DNA from: Rhizobium sp. CFBP 8762
Lineage (GTDB): Bacteria > Pseudomonadota > Alphaproteobacteria > Rhizobiales > Rhizobiaceae
Length of the DNA stretch: 64,000 nt
Reading direction: 5' to 3'
NCBI RefSeq assembly: GCF_014841565.1
Contig: NZ_JACYUD010000002.1
Span: 600,628-664,627 of the forward strand
Below, piece by piece: positions 9,101 through 17,111 of the stretch (its first letter is position 1; each line of letters begins with the position of its first letter). The notes under the pieces are model-generated. The model was not told the DNA's origin. It saw only the letters and a list, made by a program, of their open reading frames with translations, and searched no databases. The position numbers were made by a program, and so were the translations under genes.

Positions 9101-12100
9101 GCAAGCTGCCCGATGGGAAATTCAGAGAGCTGACTGCGGCTGAACCAGCCGTCGCGCAGGCCGAAGGCGAAATCGCTGAACCGGCCCGGTGCCGTCAACG
9201 CCGCAATGATTGTACGGAGCGAGGAGCGGTTGTCGGTGACAAATTTCCGCACCGCCAGATTTTCAATCAAATTGGCAAACAGCGCGCTGGATGCGCTGAT
9301 CAACGCATCGACAGGGCCGCAGGTCTCCAGATCGTCCTGCGAGAGGACAAAAACGTGCGGATCATTCTCGAAAGCGAGTTCCAGTTCGCGCCGCGCTGCC
9401 TCGCGCGGTTCCAGCACCAGCAGCCGTGCATTGTGGGAGCGCGCAAGGTTTCCAAAGCGGCGGGTGGCTGAGGCGGATACACTGCCCAGTTCCAGCACGG
9501 AACCAACCGGCGTTTCGCGTGCTGTCAGCAGCGTTTTCAGGCCCTGTTCCACAAGGTTCACACACTGGCCTGCCATAGGCGAGTGGGCTGTCTGATGGCT
9601 GAAGCTTGCAGCACTTGTGCTATCAGCCGCTTCGCCAGTCAGTCCACTTGTCAGCCGCTCCGTCGCATCGCGATAGGCATTATTGATCAACACCGCTTCC
9701 ACGGTGCGCTCCGGCGCAACGTTGCGCAGTTCGATCAAGGCTTCCGCCACGGTTGGCAGGTCGGAGTCGGGTGCCAGTGTCCAGATACCATCGCTATTGG
9801 TGGCAAGACCCGCATCTTCCAGCAGGTACAGGCAGTGGGTCAGGAAACAGCGGAGTGCAAAATCCTCGTGCGAGAGATGCGCATCGATCTGCCCATCAGG
9901 TCCGGCCATGCGCTGCGCCAGATCATGTGCGCCGCGCAAAATGGCGGCATCGGCAAACAGTGTTGCATCATCGCTTTGCACTGGCTGCGGCAGGGTCAGA
10001 AGCTTCCGCAGGCTGTGGGGCACACCTTCGCGGGGCCGTGGCGCGAGGGAAAGCGTGGACGCGATGCCCTCGTAATGCACCGACAGATCCGCCAGCGTTT
10101 TCTTCTGCGTGAGGAAGGTTCGGCGGAAGCGGCAATCGGTCAGCGTTGCCCGGATCTGCCCGTCCGCGTCGATAAAGGTCAAATTGGCCTTGACCGAGGA
10201 GGCGCTGACGCGCTCGATCTCGATCAGCGCCCGGACAATCGGCGTGGTCCCCGCGCCGGCAATTCGCACCGCGCCAAAGCGCACCGGAATATAGGGCGCA
10301 CCGTCCGCTTCGCCCGCAATCTGGCCGAACAGCGCGACGAGGCCGTGAAACGCCGCATCCACGGAGATGGGATGCAGGCCGTAGGTCACCATCGGGTGGC
10401 CGTTGGCACCGGGCGGCAGAAGATCGACCTCCACCACCCGCCCCGCCTCAAATTTACCCGCCTCGAACGCACCGGTGTGAAACCGCGCACGCGACAGCAA
10501 CCGGAACCGTGGTCCATAATCCAGTCCAAAACGGCGCGCAGTTTCATAGGCCGCATCGGCCTCCACCTCTTCCACGTCGTCGCCGGTCATCGGTGTGGGC
10601 ACGGTTTCAAAGCGGGCATCGGTGCGCTTGCGCACTCGGCCAACGGCGTGCAGCGCCCAGTCGTCGTCACTCAGGCGTTCGCGGGAGCGGATTTCGATAT
10701 CGCCGGTCTCCGGCGAAATCACCGTTGACACTTCCATCATGGTTTCGGTGGACAGTTCCAGCGAACGCAGGATTTCCAGATTGCTGACCTCGATCTCCGT
10801 CACGCCGAAGAAGTGCTGAGCGGCGGAAACGGCAATATCGATGAAGCCGCTTCCCGGCAGAATGGAGATACCGTCTACCACATGCTCCGCCAGATCGGGA
10901 AACAGGTGCGCATCCACATGGTTCTTCCAGTTACCGCTCTGCGGATCGGTGCGCCAGCCCGCCAGAGTATAGGGATGCTCAGCGTTGCGGCCAAACACAT
11001 CCATGCGGTCGCTGGTGATGGTCGGGTGCAGTTCCACCGCATCGAAGGGCACCGGAGGCAAGCCGACATACGCGTTGCGCGCGCCAAACAGCGTGCGCGG
11101 ATCATGCCCTGCCCCGTGCGCTACGGCGCGCGCCAGCGCCCGGCGCACGGGATCGCCAGATGCATCCGTCCGCGACAGCGTAGAAACGATATTGGCAGCA
11201 ACTCCAGCCGTCTTGGCGCTATCACGCAAGTAGGAGGACAGAACGGGCTTGGGCGAAATTTCCACAAACACCGTGCAGCCGGCATCGAGCGCCGCGAGCG
11301 TCGCACCCAGAAACTGTACCGGATCGCGCACATTGCGCCACCAATAGGCCGCATCCAGTTGTGAGCCGGAGAGCGGCCCCCCTGTGACGGTGGACACGAA
11401 CATTCCCGTTCCGGCCTGCGGCTGGAAATGACCGATATCGGCCAGAAAGGCTTCACGCTCCCGGTCGATGGCCGGATGGTGGAACGGATAGTTGATATCC
11501 AAGGGCTGCACGGCAATCTTGGCCTTGCGCGCCAGGGCACGGTACGTCTTGATATCCTCGACCGGGCCGGAGATCGTGACCGATCCGGCGGAATTAATGG
11601 CGGCCACGCACACCTGATCGAGCCCGTTATCCGTTGCAAAGGCGGCGGCCTGTTCGGCGCTGAGCAGCACGGCGGCCATGGTGCCGATGCCTTTGAGCCG
11701 GCTCTGGTGCGCAGAGCGCTTCGCGACGATCTCCACTGCTTCGGGCAGCGTCAAGGCGCTGGATGTATAGGCGGCAGCGATTTCGCCGATGGAGTGACCG
11801 AAGGCGATATCCGGGCGTAGGCCACCGGCGATCAATGTATCAGACAGCGCAACCTGAATGGCAAAAAGGAGAGGCTGTGCCACCTCCGTATCGGTAATGA
11901 CCGTTTCCAGTGCCGGATCGTGAAGTCGCTCGGCCAGACTGAAGCCAACATGGTTGCGAAACACCGCATCGATCTTGTCGAAGACGTTTCTGAAGCTGTC
12001 ATTGTGGCGATAGGCTTCTATTCCCATCCCGGCCCATTGCGCACCATTGCCGGAAAAGACGAAGGCAAGCTTGCCCTTGACCGTCGGGATTTCCCCGAAC

Positions 12101-13635
12101 TCAGCAAGCCCCAGCCCCGTGCCGGACAAATGGCTGTCAATGCTATCGATCACATCCGACGCTTCACCCGCCACCACGAAACGGTGCGCGAGCAATGGAC
12201 GGTTGGCACCCGATGCCGCAATGATGTTTTGTGCCTCATCAGGCCTTTCAGCCAGCAGGGTGCGATAGCTTTCCAGTAGCCCGTGCAGACTGTCGCCCGT
12301 ATGGGCGCTAGCAATGAACACCGGTTGCGAAGGCTGGTCAGGCACCGGAAAGTCCGCTGCTTCAGGCGCATCGGCAATCACCACATGCGCATTCGCCCCG
12401 CCAAAACCGAAGGAGTTGATGGCGGCATAGCGCATATGCTCCGATGGTTGCAGTGCCAGCGGTGTGCTTTGCACGTTCACATTCAGCGCGTCAAAGTCGA
12501 TATCGTCATTCAGCTCATCGACATGCAGCGTCGCGGGAAACAGATCATTGTCCAGCGACAGCATCGCCTTCAGCACCCCGAACAGGCCCGAGGCAGGCTC
12601 CAGATGGCCGATATTGGATTTGACCGAGCCGACCGGCAACGGCGTATCCCGCCCAGCCGCCAGCACGGTGCCAATGGCCCAGATTTCTGCGGGATCGCCC
12701 ACCTTGGTGCCAGTGCCATGCCCTTCCACAAAAGCGAGCTGCGCCGGATCAATAGCATTGCCATCGTAGATGGATCGCAGCAGATCCGCCTGTGCCTCGC
12801 GTGATGGCAGGGCAATGCCGTTGGTCCGACCCGCAGAATTGACACCTGTTGCAACCACGGTTGCAAAACTGCGGTCGCCCGCATTCGCTGCCGCTGTTTC
12901 GCTGCGCAGGATCAGCACCGCGCCGCCTTCGGCGCGCACATAACCCTCACCGTGATTATCATAGGCGCGGCAAAGACCTTCCGGCGACAACATGCGCGCC
13001 TGCGCAAAGCCGACAAATGGCAGTGGGTGATCCAGCACATTGATGCCACCCACAATCGCCGTATCGATATCCCCTGAACGGATAGCTTCTACCGCCTGAT
13101 GCATCGCCACCAGTGACGAGGAGCAGGCGGTATCGATGGTCATGCTCGGGCCGCTCAACCCGAAGATGTGCGAAATACGATTCGAAACGATGGACAGCGT
13201 ATTGCCGGTCATGAAATGCGGACCGCCGGAAGCGGGGTCTTCGCTGACCAAATTGGCATGGTCGAGACTGGAGGCGCCGACATACACCCCGACCCGCGCA
13301 CCGATCAACGTCGCCGGATCAATATTGGCGTCTTCAAACGCGCGCCATGTCAATTGCAGCAACAGCCGTTGCTGCGGGTCCATTGTCATGGCCTCGCGGC
13401 GGGAAAGACCAAACAGAGCGGGATCGAATTTGTAGATGTTATCAAGCACGCCTGCGGCGTAACTGTAAGTTTTACCGGGTGTACTGGGCACAGGGTGCCA
13501 GAAACGGGCCTTGCCCCAGCGGTTATCCGGAATTTCGGTAATGTTGCAGACACCGGAGGTCAAAAGTTGCATCAGCCCTTCCGGCGATTCAACCCCTGCC
13601 GCAATACAAGCACGACCGATTATTTGTACATTCAT
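6136..13635 (-). CDS. rkpA: RkpA, giant multidomain reducing type I polyketide/fatty acid synthase
   Basis: A 2,499-residue megasynthase. Domains in order: ketosynthase (DTACSSSL, Cys171; His306 in VEGHGTGT; His344 in NIGHLEP), acyltransferase (GHSIGE, Ser615), dehydratase (H918 in H-x3-G-x4-P), a methyltransferase-like region about 1,370-1,560 whose SAM loop is degenerate (VLELGSVSASAT), enoyl reductase (GLNFRDV; HGAAGGVGLAALQ), ketoreductase (VVGGIGGFG; an SSATTLIGNPGQANYVAAN block) and acyl carrier protein (GLDSLM, Ser2423). There is no thioesterase. The set predicts an iterative, fully reducing synthase making a saturated chain. In Sinorhizobium, rkpA supplies a lipid needed for the K antigen. 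It is the first gene of the leftward rkpAGHIJ run. Confidence 0.92.
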   Translation of the reverse strand: MNVQIIGRACIAAGVESPEGLMQLLTSGVCNITEIPDNRWGKARFWHPVPSTPGKTYSYAAGVLDNIYKFDPALFGLSRREAMTMDPQQRLLLQLTWRAFEDANIDPATLIGARVGVYVGASSLDHANLVSEDPASGGPHFMTGNTLSIVSNRISHIFGLSGPSMTIDTACSSSLVAMHQAVEAIRSGDIDTAIVGGINVLDHPLPFVGFAQARMLSPEGLCRAYDNHGEGYVRAEGGAVLILRSETAAANAGDRSFATVVATGVNSAGRTNGIALPSREAQADLLRSIYDGNAIDPAQLAFVEGHGTGTKVGDPAEIWAIGTVLAAGRDTPLPVGSVKSNIGHLEPASGLFGVLKAMLSLDNDLFPATLHVDELNDDIDFDALNVNVQSTPLALQPSEHMRYAAINSFGFGGANAHVVIADAPEAADFPVPDQPSQPVFIASAHTGDSLHGLLESYRTLLAERPDEAQNIIAASGANRPLLAHRFVVAGEASDVIDSIDSHLSGTGLGLAEFGEIPTVKGKLAFVFSGNGAQWAGMGIEAYRHNDSFRNVFDKIDAVFRNHVGFSLAERLHDPALETVITDTEVAQPLLFAIQVALSDTLIAGGLRPDIAFGHSIGEIAAAYTSSALTLPEAVEIVAKRSAHQSRLKGIGTMAAVLLSAEQAAAFATDNGLDQVCVAAINSAGSVTISGPVEDIKTYRALARKAKIAVQPLDINYPFHHPAIDREREAFLADIGHFQPQAGTGMFVSTVTGGPLSGSQLDAAYWWRNVRDPVQFLGATLAALDAGCTVFVEISPKPVLSSYLRDSAKTAGVAANIVSTLSRTDASGDPVRRALARAVAHGAGHDPRTLFGARNAYVGLPPVPFDAVELHPTITSDRMDVFGRNAEHPYTLAGWRTDPQSGNWKNHVDAHLFPDLAEHVVDGISILPGSGFIDIAVSAAQHFFGVTEIEVSNLEILRSLELSTETMMEVSTVISPETGDIEIRSRERLSDDDWALHAVGRVRKRTDARFETVPTPMTGDDVEEVEADAAYETARRFGLDYGPRFRLLSRARFHTGAFEAGKFEAGRVVEVDLLPPGANGHPMVTYGLHPISVDAAFHGLVALFGQIAGEADGAPYIPVRFGAVRIAGAGTTPIVRALIEIERVSASSVKANLTFIDADGQIRATLTDCRFRRTFLTQKKTLADLSVHYEGIASTLSLAPRPREGVPHSLRKLLTLPQPVQSDDATLFADAAILRGAHDLAQRMAGPDGQIDAHLSHEDFALRCFLTHCLYLLEDAGLATNSDGIWTLAPDSDLPTVAEALIELRNVAPERTVEAVLINNAYRDATERLTSGLTGEAADSTSAASFSHQTAHSPMAGQCVNLVEQGLKTLLTARETPVGSVLELGSVSASATRRFGNLARSHNARLLVLEPREAARRELELAFENDPHVFVLSQDDLETCGPVDALISASSALFANLIENLAVRKFVTDNRSSLRTIIAALTAPGRFSDFAFGLRDGWFSRSQLSEFPIGQLATHAQWQEGLSGLGLTDFTVDEVETACGRIIALEMRSKSALLTAVETHRDTVHVISNGNMLLPQADDIVPVSLPEATDFEGMKSAFAALLSDPTQTLRLVYLPSQTEDAQDPSLALQNHVQIFSALAEALRETALEAKLPPVQLAALLAGGAPLASTQTPSATHSGLWTFLRVLQNEVDGLTVTSIDTNVDDAQHAIDIARTVLSADTQNREWVFDAHTGAGREVRAVSGSASGQATTTSDFAAATIAQTASAQVSSIVWQACALPVAGENEVAIKVAATGLNFRDVMWAMGLLPEEALEDGFAGATIGMEFSGVVSGVCSAVRDLKIGDRVMAIGASAFSTHAVVNRAGVVKLDDAVDTVAAASLPVAFLTAYYALVELGRIRPGNTVLIHGAAGGVGLAALQVAKHKGATVIATAGSPEKRHFLDMLGADHVFNSRSLSFVQDVKAVTGGAGVDLVLNSLFGEAMEQSLSLVKPFGRFLELGKRDFYADSKIGLRPFRRNISYFGIDADQLMVCEPELTRQLFADIGALFAQGAYHPLPTRAFAHDEIADAFRLMQNAGHIGKIVVLPPVAGKDRIAKASQGQFRVDPDGVHLVVGGIGGFGLASAEWLVEKGARTIALCSRRGVADAETQAVIDKWKRLGVNTVIDAVDVTVEAEVAALLTRLRAIGPLKTIIHAAMVLDDALLRNLTRERNRAVIAVKASGATWLDQLTRNDNLDNFILFSSATTLIGNPGQANYVAANGYLEGLARARRAEGLPALAIGFGAIADRGYLAANAQVGDVLAKKIGKLALTARTALNMVEATMRATSHDVEEGRDAEDGVVMISELDWNAARALPVVGSPLFEVMLRGARDVAGVDGAIDVAAMIAGKSQQEAETVLFNLVAGEIAGILRVSRESITPAKVLKDIGLDSLMAVELNMNFQKTTGIELPLSGIGDSTTVTDLVRKLYDRVASREGDEDSPARDEDRLIQDMARQHVDTDVRQVGAA

Positions 13636-13903
13636 CTGTAGGCGGAACTCTTTATTTGAAAAGGCAAGCTCAAGTCACGAATATTAGGAAAAATAAAAGC
13701 ATGAAATGCACAAACTTAGAGTTGCACATTCCATGCTTTCTCCGATTCATTGATATTACTCACAAACGGCCACAAGTGAATAATTATTTTCTATCTCTTC
13801 ACCATTTTATGTATTGAAAAGAAATAATATTCTAAATCAGTGGTTGCAACTTTATGAGCCGTTGGGAGCAACTCCTGCCGTCGCGAAGCGGGGATGGTAT
13901 GCC
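13636..13903. other. AT-rich intergenic region upstream of rkpA
   Basis: A 268-bp spacer between the small membrane protein and rkpA, markedly AT-rich from about 13,665 to 13,870 in otherwise GC-rich DNA. It probably holds the rkpA promoter. I see no convincing consensus promoter, hairpin terminator or small ORF with a good ribosome site. Confidence 0.5.
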
Positions 13904-14251
13904 CTATGGTGCAACCGGCGCGGGCGCAGGCTGTACTGCCGGGTTTTGTGGTGTGGTTGGAGTGGGAGCATCCATCCTTACTGCGGACCGTCCATTGTTG
14001 ACGATTTCGTTGACGACTGCGACCAGTTGCGTTTTGCCCTCTGGCGGCACGAACGAGAGAACGACGGCGGCAATCAAGGTTGCGGCAGTCACGGTGTATG
14101 CGAGCGATGTTAGAATGTTGATCCACCCCAGAAGCAGCGGAATAAGAGCAAGCATACCGGCCTGAACCGGCGTACCGCCGATTTTCAGGACAGAGAAGTA
14201 CATGATCAGGCCCATGATAACGGGCTTGGCAAGCCTGGCTACAATTTCCAT
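13904..14251 (-). CDS. Small inner-membrane protein with Pro/Ala-rich tail, unknown function
   Basis: A 115-residue protein starting MEIVARLAKPV. The ATG at 14251 has AAGGA six bases upstream, better than the upstream in-frame start at 14278. Residues about 8-65 form two or three hydrophobic helices (MGLIMYFSVLKIG; AGMLALIPLLLGWINILTS; AATLIAAVVLSFV). The C-terminal 25 residues are a low-complexity Pro/Thr/Ala tail that is probably flexible. It reads toward rkpA and lies between two AT-rich spacers in the capsule island, so a role in capsule assembly is possible, but I recognise no family. Confidence 0.6.
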   Translation of the reverse strand: MEIVARLAKPVIMGLIMYFSVLKIGGTPVQAGMLALIPLLLGWINILTSLAYTVTAATLIAAVVLSFVPPEGKTQLVAVVNEIVNNGRSAVRMDAPTPTTPQNPAVQPAPAPVAP

Positions 14252-14528
14252 ATCAGATCCTTGTAAAATAATTGCCAAGATTAGATGCCTACCACCGGCA
14301 AGTATTATTGGCTATACGCAATTATAATATTCATTTTGTCAAAATTTCTCATATGAATTTTTTTAATTTAGGCAAATACGTTAGTCTTATTTAACATGCC
14401 TCTACGTTTGCAATGATGAATATTTAATACATTCGGATGTGTATTTACATTCTGATGAATCAGTCTAACTTAAACAGCGGAGGAAGCAGAAAGAATATTA
14501 TACTTATGACATATAGGATAATGGCTTG
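14252..14528. other. AT-rich divergent control region of the capsule island
   Basis: 277 bp between two divergent genes, strongly AT-rich with long A/T runs (around 14,330-14,400) and related blocks ATTCGGATG and ATTCTGATG near 14,430-14,457. It must contain promoters for both directions. No sigma-70 pair stands out. The composition would suit binding by an AT-preferring repressor such as MucR/Ros, which controls rhizobial surface polysaccharides; that is an inference. Confidence 0.45.
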
Positions 14529-15899
14529 ATGCGGATACTCCTTGATGTGACCCGGACGCTCGCCAGACGTTTCAATCGCACGCCCACGGGTATCGACCGT
14601 GTGGAGCTGGCATTCATCAAATGGACGATTGATCGCGCCAAAAAGGGTGAGATCGAAGCGTTTTTCATCATTTCGGCTGCGAACATGCACGCCGCGCTGA
14701 CGGTCAGCGAAATCGCCAAGGTCATCCGCGAAGTTGAGGATAGCTGGGGCAAGGCCGGCTCCAACGACATGGAATACCATGAGCTTGTCAGCTTTCTGAA
14801 ACGCCCCACACGCCGCGCTCCGCTGGAAGTTGGCGCTGCGCGTTTCAAGTGCGGCGGCGCGCAACGACGCACCTTCAGCCATCCCTATTTTCTCATCGGC
14901 AAACTGCTGATCAACGGTCGCAACCGGTTTGTGCGGCTGATGGTTCATGCTCGCAAGGTTGAAACCATCTATGTCCACACCGGTCATGATCAGGTGGAAT
15001 TGAAGGGCCTGTTCGGTTGGCTGGAAACGCACAAGATCCGCAGTGTTTTCTTCGTGCATGATACCATTCCGCTCGATTATCCCGAGTTTTGTGGACAGAA
15101 TTCCCGCCTGACGCACCTCAAGCGCATGGACACCATTGCGACCTATGCCAGCCATATCGTCGTGAATTCCCAGTATACGAAAGACCGGCTGGCCGCCTAT
15201 CTTCCGCCGGAAGCGGGCATCAGCATCACGGTTTCCGGGCTTGGTACCACAATCGACCAGTATGAGGGCCGCACGGTCCACCCGATCAAAACCGCGACAC
15301 CCTATTTCGTCTGCCTCGGCACCATTGAGGGTCGGAAAAATATTGCCCATCTCATCAGCGTCTGGCGGCAGATTTTCAGTGATGTCGGGCCGAAGGCGAC
15401 GCCCCGCCTGCTGCTTGTCGGCAAACGCGGTTGGGAATGTGAAACAATTTTCGACGTGCTGGACAGAACCGCCGAGCTCGCACCCTATATTGCCGAGGTT
15501 GAAGGCCTGAAAGACGTGCAGCTTGCCAATTTGATTGAAGGCGCGGCCGCACTTCTGGCTCCCTCCTGGGTCGAAGGGTTCAGCCTGCCTCCGGTGGAGG
15601 CCGTGTGCCGTGGTGTTCCGGTGATCGCATCCGATATTCCGGTCCACCGGGAAATTCTCAAAGACCACGCCCTGCTTCTGGACCCCACCGATGGCATCGG
15701 CTGGAAAAATGCCATTCTCGATCTTGCCTGGAACCCGGAAAGCCGGGAGCGCAGCAGCCAGAGAGCTGGTCAGTTCCCGCAGAAAACGTGGGATTCCTTT
15801 GTCACCGATTGCTTTGAAGGCCTGCCGCCCCGCGTGCAGAGACCAGCGCCGCGTGCCCGCTACGAAGACTTGGCGATGCCGCATGCGCGGGCTGGCTGA
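14529..15899 (+). CDS. GT4-family glycosyltransferase (capsule assembly)
   Basis: A 456-residue GT-B glycosyltransferase. The N-terminal half begins MRILLDVTRTL and includes FFVHDTIPLDYPEF; the C-terminal half has the group 1 core, with CLGTIEGRKNIAHLI, LLVGKRGWE, and the nucleotide-sugar motif EGFSLPPVEAV (the E-x7-E pair). About 130 extra residues between 40 and 170 are unusual for the family. The ATG at 14529 is used; a TTG three bases earlier is less likely. It is the first gene of the rightward operon with an unknown secreted protein and the KpsMTE-like exporter, so it probably adds a sugar to the capsule repeat or its linker. Donor and acceptor are unknown. Confidence 0.85.
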   Translation: MRILLDVTRTLARRFNRTPTGIDRVELAFIKWTIDRAKKGEIEAFFIISAANMHAALTVSEIAKVIREVEDSWGKAGSNDMEYHELVSFLKRPTRRAPLEVGAARFKCGGAQRRTFSHPYFLIGKLLINGRNRFVRLMVHARKVETIYVHTGHDQVELKGLFGWLETHKIRSVFFVHDTIPLDYPEFCGQNSRLTHLKRMDTIATYASHIVVNSQYTKDRLAAYLPPEAGISITVSGLGTTIDQYEGRTVHPIKTATPYFVCLGTIEGRKNIAHLISVWRQIFSDVGPKATPRLLLVGKRGWECETIFDVLDRTAELAPYIAEVEGLKDVQLANLIEGAAALLAPSWVEGFSLPPVEAVCRGVPVIASDIPVHREILKDHALLLDPTDGIGWKNAILDLAWNPESRERSSQRAGQFPQKTWDSFVTDCFEGLPPRVQRPAPRARYEDLAMPHARAG

Positions 15900-15904
15900 A
15901 CACC

Positions 15905-17110
15905 ATGATGCCCTCCAATAGCGCCGAAATGCCAACCCAGCAGGCCAAGCCGACCGGGTTTAATCGTCTTTTTTACGGCGCGGCAGGGCTGGCAGCGACG
16001 TTGCTGTGCGCTTTTGTCGCACCGCCCGCGCACGCTAACGAAGACGCTGACCTCTTCGATTTCATGGTTATGAATGTCTGTGTCGATGGCAGCGACCAAG
16101 CCATCCCCGGTCTCTCTCCGATCTCGCCAGACTGTAAACGCCAGCGCGATATTCGCGAAAGCGATGCCGTTCCGTACCATCTGACTTCGTTCGGGCAGGA
16201 CGCCATCAAATGTCCGGGCCACGTGACGGTCAACGATAATCTGCCCGTGACCCGTAACGGCGTCGTGCGCGTGGTGAAGACCGTGCGAGTCGATTACCAG
16301 AACTGTCGCCCTAAAAACGCACCCGTTCCGGCCTATTATTCGGTGCGCTGGTTTGATGATCAATTTGCCTTCATCATGGGTGCCTGGTCGCGGGGGAAAG
16401 ATGGCGGCAAGGTCGGCGGCGGCATTACGCCACAGTGCGAAGCCGCAGGCGATACCAGCCGAACGACATCGCGCCGCTATTTCCGCAACTGGGTTCTGTT
16501 CGACCGCGCAACGGCAGCCTCCGGCAAAACCGGTTTCGAAGCGTTCAGCAAAGCCAGCGCCATTCATGGTCTGCCGGCGCTCGATTCGGCCTGCCCTGCC
16601 GAGTATCGGGCGCGCTATCTGGCCGTGTGGACACGCGGGCAGTATACCTATCGCTCCGGCGCGACGCTTGAAACGCTGATTTCTCATCCCTACAGCCAGT
16701 CTGATGCCACCGGCACCACGCCAGCAGGCGGCAAACAGATGGAACGCACCTATTGGACGCGCGAATTCGGTCAGTCCCGCTGGGAGAACTGGAAACGCGA
16801 CGATTACACCAACAAGAAATCCGGTGAAACTGCCGTCGAGCTGGCGAAAGCCACCTTTTCCTCCGGCGAATGCGGCAAGCCTTTTGCCATGGTCAGCGAG
16901 CCGACACCCGGCATCACACTTGGGCCCATCGAAGAAAACGGCACTTACAGCCAGACATTGACCGATCGGCGAACCGGGCAAACCCATCGCTGGTACATGG
17001 CAGGGTGTCAGGACATTACCAATGTGGTACAACCACAGAACAAGAATGGCGATCCCTATCCGGATTTTTCGGTGATCAATCCGAAATTCTGGGAGTTCTG
17101 GTCAGGTTGA
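15905..17110 (+). CDS. Secreted protein of unknown function with eight cysteines, in the capsule operon
   Basis: A 401-residue protein with a long N-region, a hydrophobic core (GAAGLAATLLCAFVAPP) and a likely signal peptidase site after PAHA near residue 44. The mature part has eight cysteines spread through its length, enough for four disulfides, and is rich in Trp, Tyr and Arg, including repeated aromatic-basic stretches such as FWEFW at the end. I recognise no domain or catalytic motif. It starts 5 bp after the glycosyltransferase and ends 1 bp before the KpsM-like gene, so it is firmly in the export operon and probably acts in the periplasm or outer envelope on the polysaccharide. Confidence 0.75.
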   Translation: MMPSNSAEMPTQQAKPTGFNRLFYGAAGLAATLLCAFVAPPAHANEDADLFDFMVMNVCVDGSDQAIPGLSPISPDCKRQRDIRESDAVPYHLTSFGQDAIKCPGHVTVNDNLPVTRNGVVRVVKTVRVDYQNCRPKNAPVPAYYSVRWFDDQFAFIMGAWSRGKDGGKVGGGITPQCEAAGDTSRTTSRRYFRNWVLFDRATAASGKTGFEAFSKASAIHGLPALDSACPAEYRARYLAVWTRGQYTYRSGATLETLISHPYSQSDATGTTPAGGKQMERTYWTREFGQSRWENWKRDDYTNKKSGETAVELAKATFSSGECGKPFAMVSEPTPGITLGPIEENGTYSQTLTDRRTGQTHRWYMAGCQDITNVVQPQNKNGDPYPDFSVINPKFWEFWSG

Positions 17111-17111
17111 T

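Noticed and set aside
14460-17032. Long minus-strand frames (491 and 390 codons) opposite the glycosyltransferase and the secreted protein
   Set aside because: Low-complexity, Arg/His/Gly-rich translations without motifs. The plus-strand genes have family motifs, a signal peptide and operon spacing.
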